Shown here in pieces: positions 1 to 15,239 of a stretch of 64,000 nt of DNA. The translations under genes were made by a program, and so were the position numbers. The DNA is from Eleginops maclovinus (taxonomy: Eukaryota; Chordata; Actinopteri; Perciformes; Eleginopidae). Position 1 is the first letter of the stretch. Every line of letters begins with the position of its first letter. The stretch is from contig NC_086352.1 in assembly GCF_036324505.1 (NCBI RefSeq), positions 21,049,637 to 21,113,636 on the forward strand, read 5' to 3'. The notes below the pieces were generated by a model. The model searched no databases. It was not told the origin of the DNA and saw nothing but the letters and a program-made list of their open reading frames with translations.

Positions 1-3000
1 CTCACTTTTATCTGTGACTCTCAAAGCTGCTGCCAAGGGTCCTCTTAACTCACCCCACAACTTTTCCCTTTGCACGCCCCTCTCCATCAGTGTATCTCTC
101 TCCTATTCCCCCATGTTTCTCACTCCATCCTTCAAGAGGAAGGTGATTAGCACATGGGGAAAAAAACTGTGCTTCACGGCAACTTTGTATTGCAGGTATA
201 TCCCTCATTAATTTCTGAACCATTTTAATAAGTGGAATGAAAAGAAAATAATGGAAATATAATTTGCTAAATTGACAAGGAGTCATGTGGGTACCTTGGG
301 GAACAGAGGCTGTTCTTTTCTGTTATACATTATATCATACCGTTCTTGTGGCTGACACTAACTATTACTCAAAAAGGTTCCCTCTATTCCAAAGCTCTCA
401 AATTCATCCTTCTTTAACCAATAGCAAAGATGATGAAAGACAGTTTGAGAATCTAGACAGATTTTTTATATTTCCTAGAGTAATTTTTGTTTACAGCACC
501 AGGTGTAAACTTTGCACTTATTCATCTTTACTTTATTAGAGTAAAACAGTGAGGGGTAGAAATTACCTGTGGAAACGTAATTAAAGTTAAAATATTGTGT
601 ATATGAAGTGTGATATTTTTAAAGCATTTCCCGGGGTTCAGCATTTAGAGTGTGGTAACTGATTTAAGCATGTAAGCATTGTTTTCAATTATCCAACATC
701 TTGTTCAATTTTCTTTTTTTGCATTCAAACAGTCAAATCGGTTTTGGAAGTATTTTCATTAATAAGTCGTTGAACACTACGTCATACTGAGATGTGAATA
801 ACAGTGCCTGGGGGATGGAGTTCGCATTGACTGGCTCGACTGGAGGCGGAGAGTCTCCAGACAGAGATGGAGTCTGAACTTGGACCCCTCTCAAGCATTT
901 ATTGATTAGAAGAACAGAGCCTATTCTGAACTAATATATGTGAATTTTCTGAGTAATTGCAAAAACCACTGCTCACCCTTATTTGCTGCTGTAACTGACA
1001 GAGCCTAAGAGGAATGATGGCAAATATACTTGTTATTTTTAATAGAAACAGTTTAAATGTGACCTCCAAAACCACTATAGCTGGATTTACATAGAAAATA
1101 ACTCAAATAACAAAGCAAACCATACAAAGATCATTACTCTCTGAGAGTACTCCTTAGCTGTTAAATTGTATACTTTTAATGGAATAATCCCAACCATGTC
1201 TAGATGTATATTCAGCATGTTACTCTGTGGGTTATTTACAGGCAGCTAATCTGTAAGACTTTAATGTGCGGTTGTTGTAGAACGTTTGCCTGTGCATGTG
1301 TTAATTACAGTGGTGTAAAAGTTTCCAACATCCTTACGCACCACTGTGGTGCAGAAGGTCTCTCCTCAGAGATAACAGGAAGGGCAGAGGTGTTAATTAT
1401 TCTGCAGATCAACGATGTCAGCACAACTCTCTCATTGCTTCTAATTGTCCCTATGGGGGCGCTCAGGTCCTCATTATGGGAACACTTGGTGATCCAGTGT
1501 TGATGTTATTTTACAGAAGCATTGTAGCAGTATTTAGACTTGGTATATTTCTTTTGTTTCATTCATTACTCATTTTGAATGATGATGCCTCATAAATTTA
1601 AATCAAATGTACTTTGAGATGTATTTCTAACAAGTCATGAGAGGGAAGCTCAAAACTGTGCCCTGAGACTGACCGAGACTAAACTCTAACACAAACAGAT
1701 AGCACCACCTCCCAAAGGGAACATACTCGAACTTAACTATCACTTCACGTAACAACATTCTTAAACTTACACTTGTAAAGAGCTGTTTTAAATTATTTGA
1801 ACTTCCTGCTTTTATATCTTCTATTTTGATATGTCTGTAGTGGCGATGCTCTGCGTGTTCACAAGATTTTCAGGAATGACTTTCAACAATCACTGGTTCT
1901 TCTGGCAACATCATGAGAAGGCCAGGTTTTCAACACTAGTCATTAACTTGATGGAATGTAACACACATGGAGGTAGTAGTCTTTGCTTCTTGGTAAGAAG
2001 ATCAAAAAATAAAAAAATGTGTTAGAGAGTTTTCTCTGGTCCATGTTTGTAGCTCCACAGCACAGTCCGTTTCTCTTACTTGAAGACAGGAAAGTAACAT
2101 TTGTATCATCAACCATTCCTACATAAGACAGGGACATATTTTTTTTAAATCAAAATGCCATTTGTGCAAATCTCTACATTTGACAAAGACATATGAAATG
2201 TATTGAAAATGACAGATTGTATCAATTCAGCTGCCGATTTGTATGTTAAAAATGTCCTGTTCATTCAAAAAAAGAAATGGTAATACAAAAAGGGGCTGAC
2301 AGAAACAGGATTTTGTTATGGCAATTTGTCAACACCCTAAAACTCTATCAATCGACTTGTCTAAAATAATTATTCTGCCGCCACCGTTTTCAAATTCTAA
2401 CAAACTGCTTACATTCTAAATTACTGACAGGGTATTTTTCCTGTTTCAGCAACACTGGGTTAGGCTGCTGGCATATATTCCTGTGATGCATATCTACAGA
2501 TTAAAAGGCATTCTTCTCAAACCATGCATTTGACAGAATCATTTATTAAAATGTAGGACTGCTTGGTCAGTCCTGCATTGAAATTACTCCCATTGCTCAT
2601 CCAGATCACATCAAGATAATACGAAAAGTAAACGTCAATAGCGTAGACCTACTGAAGCAAAAGACAATCTGACATTCATTTTACAGAAAGACAGTTAAAC
2701 GCACAAAGGGTTAACTCCCTCTATCCCTCAAACCAACACCCCCGTAAGCTCAATAGGTTGACAACAGTTTTTGAGATGGGGATCTTGAATAGATACTAAG
2801 CAACTTCAGTTGTGTCTGGTTTAAACTGGGGATATGAGCACACATCTTTCCTCTCTCACCAGTGGTATCTCTTAAAATGCCTATGAAGAAAATTCATTGA
2901 TTAAAATGGCAATGGACCTCATCTAAGTCCGAATGACCAGGTAAGATAATACATCAACAAGATATACCTTTCATGCAGTCACTGAGATTTGTTTAAAGAC

Positions 3001-3846
3001 AACAATTAATTTAAACATCTGTGAAGCCTCATAAAAATTATATTTTACGATTTACATTTGTAAAACTGATCTACCAATGACATCAATACTGGAAACAAGA
3101 AATATGTGATAAAGAGCACAAAGTGCGGCTTCATGTGTAATAAAGCACACATGTTGTATATGGCACAACCTCTTTACTCAACTGTAATATTGAGATCATG
3201 TTAAATTTCCTTTTCATAGCTGTTTAATTAAACCCATGTATCATGTGTGTTTTTGACTTCTAAAATCTGTTGCTAAACCTATCTTAAGGTAAAAAGTGCA
3301 CATATACATAAAAGTATAAAGTAATTATAGCAGTTTTCTGCTATTTTTTCCTTATATACATTAAGCCACAGTTTCGCTCAAGTCTTGTATCCATACATAC
3401 AGTACAAATGTTAGACATACATCCTTTCTGATTCAAATTACTATAATATATATGCATCATTATTTAAACCATCAAGGATGAACCCTAAACCGACTGATTA
3501 TTCTAAACCAAACCATAAAATAATTTAAAGATGTGTCTAAACCTAATCAAACCTTAATCATAATGGTATCAGATTATTACTATTTACAGCTGTGATTTTT
3601 GACAATCAAAATGTGCAATTATATAGGAACCTAATAACTGACTTCACAAGCCTCCTGCTCACCTACAGTATAAAGCTCTACCACGTCATTCTGTAACACT
3701 GCACTCAAGTTCTGAAGCCTTCCTTTTTTCAAACACTATGAGAGCATTAAAATGGTTTCCCAGAGCAGACATGTTTAAGCTGGTCTAACTTCTCTGATGA
3801 AACGCATTGTTGTCTTTACCGTTGTGCTGTTAACATTGTCAAAATG
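1..3846. other. AT-rich non-coding sequence, no gene seen
   Basis: No open frame here has coding character; the longest are about 100 codons, AT-driven, and lack recognisable motifs. I see no tRNA-like boxes, no transposon termini and no tandem array beyond short homopolymers. A somewhat GC-richer patch at about 800-900 contains a small palindrome (GGAGA-G-TCTCC), but nothing shows a function. It reads as unique intergenic or intronic teleost DNA. Confidence 0.6.
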
Positions 3847-3855
3847 TCTTGATGC
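3847..3855. repeat. Target-site duplication, left copy
   Basis: The 9-bp word TCTTGATGC lies directly upstream of the SINE and recurs at 4166-4174 directly after its (CTT)n tail. This is what target-primed insertion leaves. The first base or two could belong to the CTT tail, so the true duplication may be 8 bp. Confidence 0.75.
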
Positions 3856-4165
3856 CAGCAGTGGCTCAGTCAGTAGGGGCTTAGACTGGGAATCGTAGGG
3901 TCGCCGGTTCAAGTCCCCAAACAGACTTGAAATATGGAAAGTGGACTGCTACTTGGAGAGGTCCCAGTTCACTTCCTGGGCCCTGCTGTGGTGCCCTTGA
4001 GCAAGGCACCGGACATCTCCAATCCCCACTCCCCATTGCTCCCCGGGCGCTGCACGTTAGCTGCCCACTGCTCCTAGTACTAGGATGGGTTAAATGCAGA
4101 GGACCAATTTCGCTGTGTGCATGTATGTGAAAATAAAGAGGGTTTCATCCTCCGATTCTTCTTCT
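3856..4165 (+). mobile_element. tRNA-derived SINE, nearly complete
   Basis: A retroposed non-coding element of about 310 bp. The head has an RNA polymerase III box A (TGGCTCAGTCAGTAGG, about 3862-3877) and a good box B (GGTTCAAGTCC, 3906-3916), the two internal promoter blocks of a tRNA. The body carries CCCTTGAGCAAGGCACC (about 3991-4007), a core widely seen in teleost SINEs. The 3' end is AATAAAGAGGG followed by a short CTT-repeat tail. Matching 9-bp direct repeats flank it (3847-3855, 4166-4174), so both ends are intact. Like other SINEs it would depend on a LINE for mobilisation. I do not assign a named family. The open frame across it (3927-4130) is not a gene. Confidence 0.85.
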
Positions 4166-4174
4166 TCTTGATGC
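4166..4174. repeat. Target-site duplication, right copy
   Basis: TCTTGATGC directly follows the SINE tail and matches 3847-3855. It fixes the 3' boundary of the insertion. Confidence 0.75.
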
Positions 4175-6260
4175 TTTTAGTTTCTGCCGTAGTGACCTTG
4201 TGCTTTGAAAGATAAGCCCACCAACCAATGTGTATCTGTGAGGATGAGACCTGCTGTTAGGATTGTTTGTCATTCTATTGAGGCTATAGATAACAATTCA
4301 AGGCCGAATTTAAACAAATGATTTGGCAAACACCATTCATGTTTGCAATGCAGGGACATATTAAGTTACTGCTGGTTAAATGCTTAGTTTCCTTTTGTAT
4401 ATGTTAATACTGTACACACCGAACATGGTACACTGGAAAATATTATTTTGCATTCCTGCCAACCAATAGCCGTATTCCCATTTTGCTCAACCTCTTTCAA
4501 AAACACTTTCCTCTCTAAAAGTCTCTTTCAATCACAAAACCTCTCTCCATCACTTAACATATCCTCTCCTTCCATCTCCATCCTCTCTGCAAAAAGGCCT
4601 TCTTTTGGCCTCATAGAATCAAGGAAAAATATCAGCCACTCTCTTCCTGTCACACCCATTGAAACATCGTTTATCTGTCTGCCCAGAAAATAAGCTGTCA
4701 AGATGGAGAAAGCCACTTGTCTAAGGATCATATTTATGTAAGGGTTGTGTCTGCTTCCAATTTCACGTAGGCGCAACATCTTTCACCTTCAAACTCCACT
4801 CCAGGAAATTCATGTATTTTCTCCATGTGATTGCAAATTGCTCCTGCACTCCACGTCCCGCACTCTTATTTCTCCTGCCGCTGATGGATCAGGGCTGTGT
4901 TACTGGCAGCTGCATTTTCCATATGGATCAATGGTGGAGTATGCATTGCTGATCACAGATGACTATGAATATTTGATGCTGCAATATTGTTTTATTTGGA
5001 ACACATAAATCTCTAGTCGACATTCACACCTCAGCCATTTTGTTTACATAGATTTTGGTTGTGCTTTAGAAAGATGTTTGGATTATTCCTGCAAGTTTTA
5101 TTACTAGGCTGCTTGTTTGATAAAATAACCTTTGTTTTGACTCCGACAGTCTATTGAAGGATTGTGTTGGGACACGCCACTTGATTCTTTCAATGCCTCT
5201 AGTGCTGTTCTCTTTATTCCTAATATTTGGGGAAAGGGAAAACTATATCAGTCTGATGGGCTTATCGGTTAGGAACACATGGCTACAGTTGTTTTTGAGG
5301 ATCGTTTATTAGTTTCATCAGTCTGACATGTTGTTATACACACAGACCTGAGTACTTAACCTGCCATATTCTTGAGTTTGGCTCCATTATGACAGGTGTG
5401 TGTTGCAGGGGGCTTGTACAGGATGCTTCTTGGTTTGTCACCTTCATGCCCAATTAGTTCCTGTATCATGGTGGAACATTTGACAAGTGGAGACTGCTGA
5501 AGAGAGCCAGACAGGTGGTGCATCCCTGGAGGGAGGCATTTGCAGATGTAGAAAAATGCACGTTGCTTTCGCTGGCCTCTAAATAATAAGGATATAATAG
5601 ATAATTGCTTATTGTGTTATGTTATTGTGATTTTGCTCTTTCCATATTACATATTTTCACACATCTAAAACAAATGTAGTTTTTCTTCACATCTGAAATG
5701 TTGAGTGTTTCCTTTATTTGTTTTTTATTTATTACATTATTGTTACCTCTCCTATAATGCAATTTAGTGCCTGTTTAACACAGAAACACTTTGCCCACGA
5801 GAAAAACTCAGTCAAGGTTTATGGAGACAGCAGTGCATAAATAAATATGATTGAGTAAACAGAAAGCAAATGCATTAGGGCATCTATAAGGAATCCTAAC
5901 ATTTATTCATTGTTGTATTTATTCATCTTGATATTGCCACCTTTAAATTCTTATTATTTTAAGTATATCATCTTTTTTTTTTTTACCTGGTGTAACAACC
6001 ACAATGTCGTTGTTAAGAAAAATGTAGTTTTTCAGAAGAACGCCACTGTCAGAAAAAATAACATTAGGCATTAAGACAAAGCAACAACCAAGTGAGGTGG
6101 GGTTCTAATGCTTTGTATGTAGGTTACCAAGTTTATGTTGAGCTCGTTTCTTATACACTGGTCATTAACAACACCAAAGGAGCATGGAAAGCAAAACACA
6201 ATTTATTCTGTTACAAGACTTTGATGTAGTGTTTTGTCAGTTTTTTTTTTTTCATCTCTT
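4175..6260. other. AT-rich non-coding sequence, no gene seen
   Basis: Only short chance frames are present. Poly-T tracts occur at about 5971-5982 and 6241-6252. I saw no splice-bounded exon, RNA gene or mobile-element signature. Confidence 0.55.
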
Positions 6261-6284
6261 CCCAACCCCCAACCCCCAACCCCC
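6261..6284 (-). other. G-quadruplex motif on the minus strand (C-rich on plus)
   Basis: The plus strand reads CCC-AA-CCCCC-AA-CCCCC-AA-CCCCC. The minus strand therefore has four G runs of 5, 5, 5 and 3 separated by two-base TT loops, which meets the usual G3+N1-7 quadruplex rule with very short loops. The unit TTGGGGG resembles ciliate-type telomeric DNA (TTGGGG), but with only three full units it is not a telomere. A T-run lies just upstream at 6241-6252. Confidence 0.7.
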
Positions 6285-6290
6285 ATTCCC

Positions 6291-9200
6291 TACTCCTCAA
6301 TCCATTTTTCTCGTGATAGAACGTACGCTGTCTCTATCAAAGCAGCTCAGCATGACAGTGTCCTGTGTGTCTGTCAGGACCTTAAAAGCGTTAGCTGGTG
6401 TGAATAGTGCAGCCATAGTGGGCAGAGCCAGTGTGTTATGGTGCCGGTTGAAATGCACCGTGCAGTGTGATGGTGTGAGCTTCGCACCCCAGGAAGTTAA
6501 ACAACCGTGGCAATGACCTGAACAAGCTTTGAATTTACCGCCGCATATCACATTGTGTCCCATAATTTAGATATCTAATGTATTTTCATTTTTTCTTCTT
6601 TTTTTAACCTCACTTTATAACATTTATTTTAAAATCTAGCATACTTTTATGAAGAAAATAAACTAAAACTGATACATGTTTTAATTCATAATGTCAGTCG
6701 ACCATCACCCTTTAATATTTGAGTGTGGGTCTCCTTTGATACAAAACAGAGCAGTGCACTGCATTGTACATTGCATTTTGCTCCTTTCGCATATTATGCT
6801 ATGGGATTTTCTTTGTGCATTACCAAGACATAGTAACAAGGCAAAATCATTAGAGATCAACAGAGCTAAAATGTATCTAAAATCTGATTAGAAGAAATTC
6901 AAAGGAAAGGGCGGTTTTTGCAAGAATATTTAAGCAGGATTAAAGAGCTTTCAGACGCTGTTCATTTCCATTTTATGTTTAGTGGGGAAAGATCACTAAA
7001 GCAGTGTGACCCAAAGGCAGCAAATAGACAATGAAATGAAGGCTTGCATTTCCAGTAAAAGTACAGATAGCACATGTCTGATCAGAGAGTCTTGGAGACG
7101 ATAATGGGATGGCTTTAATGCTGGAAGAGTGAAATGATAGTCCTCTCTATTTCTGACAAAAGCAAGTCCAGAAACTTTGATCATGTATTTCCAGTTATAA
7201 TTTAAAGCCTTGTTATCAACATATGGAACAGAATTGATATGGCATATTCAGTATAAATATTTTATTTTCTTATTTAAATGATTTGATTAAAAATAATCAT
7301 AATTTTACCTTTTATCTTGAAGATGTCAAAATGGTTACAATTACCCAACAATTTTACTTTTCTAGCACAACCCTGCATGATACCAACTAAATCATACTGT
7401 GAAAGCCCGCTCAGTAAATAGTGTTCTTAACACTTCGGGCTTCTGCCTGCTTTGTCTAGACTTAACACCACTTTGACATGGACATGAGCACTGTGGGATA
7501 GAGACAATCTGAAGCGAGAAGACAGACAGAGGCCAGGAGACAGAGATTAGAAACAGGACAGCGAAGACAGATGCAGTTGGGGGGTTAATCCTGTCTGTGA
7601 GTGAGTGATCATGTCCATCCACCCAGCTGTGGCGCCATCAGGGGCCACAGGGCTTGCTGGAAGTCTGATGAGGCGTCACCGCCGTCTGCTGCGGGAGAGA
7701 TCTCTCACTCGACAGTTCCTGTCAGCATGTGGGACTGCCAGCCAGGTAAGCGGCGAGAGATAGGAAAAAGAGAGACACAGACTGTGAAATAGAGCCTGAA
7801 AGAACACATCTTTTTTTAGTCATATCTTTTGGGATTATTATACATTTTTCTTCAACTTCTCACCTGTTTTCACAGTGGATTTACGCTTCTCTGTGAAGAG
7901 AATCATGAGGGATGAATTGCCTTTCATGATGAGATAATTAAGGTTGATGTGATTAATTGCAGTGGGAGATTATCTGCAATGTCCCTACATAGGCAATAAT
8001 GGGAGACTGTCCCAGCAGGATATCACACACGTCACCTTTCACCTGCCAGGGAATAAAAAAAATAAAAAAGATACAATATTCCCCACTTGCAATTGAAGTC
8101 ACCTTCAAAATGTATTCAAACAACCTTCCTCTCAACATTGTGTACCAACAGCTCTAAGGTATGAGCTGGATATCATGCAACACTCGTGAAACACATGGCT
8201 TTTTTAAGTGCAGTTGATGATAGAACAACTAGTGGGCCATCTCTGTAAATTGGTCATAAATGTACTGTTATTGGCATTTAAATTAGGGACGAAATAACAG
8301 AATAAACAAAAACTGTGTGCAGAGTACAATACCATTTTCAGCATTAAACAAGGCATCATTTTTTATTCAGGCCATTATCGCCTTGAGTGCCCAAAGGAAG
8401 AAATTGCGGTTAACAATAGTTTTTTTCTATTGGAAAATAAATCCTATTCCTATTTTAAAATCACTGAATTGTAAGTTGTTTGTACTAACTTATTAACCCA
8501 CACCAAAACCCTCAGGAGAAACAGGGAGCAAAAGCCAAGATCAGTCTGAGACAAATGATCCAGGCGTAAAGAAAAGGGGATAAAAAAGAGAAAACAATCT
8601 CTGACGGTTAAAGCTGTGAGGCAAGGGAATTGAATCTGCTCTCTGGGGTGATGGGCAGCTGTTTTCTCTGTGCACCAACTGCGCTTCTAAACACCGATGG
8701 GACTCATAACAATATAACAGATATTTGTATGACTCAGGGGTCAGGCCAAACTGAGGCTGAAATCTGAAAACACACAGCTCTAAATCAAAGTACATTTTTA
8801 TCTTCTCACAGCCTGGTTCTTTTGTGTAGCTTTAACTAAGAAATCAAAGTGCTGATTTGACTATGCTAACCCTAACCCTGACAATCCTTAAGGAAATTCA
8901 GGCTACAAGCATGCAAAGAGAAACTGATGTTAAAAAAAAAGTTGGATTCTATTTAGAAATATGTTTTTCTTTTACTATTTTTAATAATTGTATTCTTACA
9001 GTATACACAAGGCATCTATAATATGGTTAAGGTTAGGCAAAAAACACATTTGGTTAAGCTTTTGGTTTTTGTGGTTAAATATTAATATACCAAAGCAACA
9101 TTAATTGTTGATGAGAGACAGAACATGAACCTCGGTTTTAGGCATTGGGGTCAGGCATATTAAACTGTTATATTTTCACACTAAAGAAACAATCCTGCCC

Positions 9201-11550
9201 ACCCACTGAGGCACTATTCCTCAGGGTACTGATCTAAAGAAAAACAAGCATGCACGCCTATAATAATTACAGAATGCCAAAGTAGAACCAAAGGTGCCCA
9301 ACAAAATGAAATGGACAATACTACTGACATATTAACTCCTATTTTTTTACAATTACGTTTTGTTTTTCTCCACTAAACTACAAGTTTATTTTTATCTTCT
9401 CTGATTGTATTTCACACAAATATTGTTTTGTCTGGATCATCTTTTTTTGCTTTTACAGTACTATCGCTTATGACGTTTCCTTTTGTATAACAATGTTTGA
9501 TAAATAAGAAAAAAAAATTGTTTGACTGTGACGTCTCCACTCATTCGCTCTCTCCTGTCCAATCATTCATCCATCTCTTCAGGAGCCTTGAGAAAGCTCC
9601 ATTTCTGTCTGTACCAGAACATCCTTCTGCTCGGTTTCCTTAACACATTCTGAAAATGTACACATAAATGCCATCAGTGCCCACACACAGCCAGATTGCC
9701 CCTGTCAAGCAAACACACTCAGCCCAGACATTCTCGCTTTCCAAATGCGATGTGGACTTGAAAAGTGAAACGATTCAGAGATATTGCATGCCATAAGACA
9801 CATAGCTTCATGAAAGCTTAAAGGGACATGGTCTTAGCAAGGACATCTTTTCAGTTAACTTAGCAGCTTGTTAAAAACTCTTTTATATTTTAGCATCCAT
9901 ACACTATTATACACAAAGGACTCTATCAAGGCTTTTCTTCCTCCGAGCTTTTGCAGAATTTAAAGTGAAAGATTTACCCGTTTAAGAGTATTTATTTTCA
10001 ATGTCATAAAAGGTTTATGGTCCCTTATAATATCCTGCATACCATATTTCTGAATTGAATCCCTGTTGGTAATTAGTTCACATTTATATAAAACTATTAA
10101 TAGCTTGAATAGTTTCCTGTCCCCTCCCTCTACTGGTCATAGCACATGTTCTTACATACTTACACATTCAATTGCCATAATATAAGCCTATGCTTATTCA
10201 AAATACCATATTAATGCATAAACAGATAATTCCTTTGACTCACATTCAGTAAGTGTTCCTGCTCATGTCGGACTTTCCGGGTTAGTGAAAGAGGGCCTCC
10301 CCACAAAACCCTCTCTCTGCTCATTAATTAAATGTGATAGCACCTTTCTCCACAGGATCAATCAGTGTGTCTAATACAGTCATTGACCTAAGACCTTCTG
10401 CAACTGGGCCCCCCTTTGTGCTCCCACCTACCCTCTCCAACAGGGAGGATGTAAGCCTGTCAGAGACATTGTGCACACTTCCACTGGGAGACGATCATTG
10501 GCATGAACCAATATGCAGCGATGAAGAGGGTGGATTGCAGATGGCTGGCCATCTTGTCTCCGGTGATACAAACAGACATCCACCTCATTATTCCAGATCT
10601 TCATTATGAATCTGTTCTCCTCCTGTGGCTATGACTCCTTCTCTCATTTTCTTCATTCATTAAAAACCACATGTATCCTCCTATTGTCTCCCTATGCTAG
10701 CTTTCATCTGTTGTCTTGCCTATAGGTGAACTCAACCAGAAAACAGACTGGACAAGACAAATTTATTTCCAGTAATTCTTCTGTCTTTAACAGTAATTTG
10801 ATTCTGTCTTTGCTCAAAGCAAAATCCAATATATCAGTTCACTTTAGCTCAAAGAGCACCACAAAGTGCAACACCGATTATTTTACATTATTTGGAATTC
10901 CATTTAACAACCAATGAGAGCAACAATGCCTGATTTTAGGATGCTGACTGTTTACGATCAATCTGTAGTATATAATACTGATATTGATATTGACTGCTGT
11001 AAGGACATGAATCCTTGCACATAAACACGTTTAACAGACTTGTTAATTTATGATAAAATGTACCTTAAGGATTGTTCATAGCATTTACTATCCTTTCTTA
11101 CTTTCTGCTCTCTTTATTTATTTATTTGTTCCTTCTAATCTTCTCTTTCCCTCTTCCCACATTCTCTCTTCATGCAGAGCTGACATAGCCAAGTAGACAT
11201 GTTGAGTTATTGTGCTGGAGGCGATGGTACTCTGCTGTGCTTCACAGATGATCATTTCCCAATTCCACAGCCGAGGAGCGCAGGCCTGCAGTAATTGCTG
11301 CAATGCATCCAGCAGCCGGTCCTTATCTGATGCTGTGACAAGAATAGGGCCCATTTTATTGGTCTCACACCCTATGTAATTCAGTAGAACTTGCATCATT
11401 TCCTGCAGAGGAGATGACCATGATGGTGTCACCCTAGGGTGCTTGATGCTGATTGGACGCACAGTGTGGCCCTGAGCAAATAAATCACTTTTCCTCTGTT
11501 CAGAGTAGAAACATAAGCCCTATGGGTGACCAAACACTCTCATCACTGAG
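6291..11550. other. Mostly non-coding, a few GC-richer conserved-looking patches
   Basis: No recognisable protein. Three patches look less random than their surroundings: about 7600-7750 (an ATG-started frame ending at a splice-donor-like site), about 7870-8050 (homeodomain-type words such as GATTAATTGCAG), and about 9540-9790. A minus-strand frame of 114 codons at 11118-11462 lies in another balanced-composition patch. These could be regulatory elements or exons; the sequence alone does not decide. A short TAACCC doublet at 8869-8878 is too small to mean anything. Confidence 0.45.
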
Positions 11551-15178
<3,628 letters not shown>

Positions 15179-15195
15179 TAATATGTGTGACGGAG

Positions 15196-15236
15196 AAAGT
15201 GAGACAGAGACAGAGAGAAAGAGAGAGAGAGAGAAA
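15196..15236. repeat. Purine-rich (GA)n tract
   Basis: GACAGAGACAGAGAGAAAGAGAGAGAGAGAG-type sequence just after the CA array. The CA and GA tracts together form a compound low-complexity block at 15026-15236. Confidence 0.85.
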
Positions 15237-15239
15237 ATA

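Noticed and set aside
8869..8878. Telomere-like TAACCC doublet
   Set aside because: Only two partial units; it occurs by chance and has no array around it.
10334..10609. 91-codon plus frame following an acceptor-like TTTCTCCACAG
   Set aside because: Splice-like edges exist but the peptide has no recognisable pattern and no partner exon; not strong enough to list as a gene.
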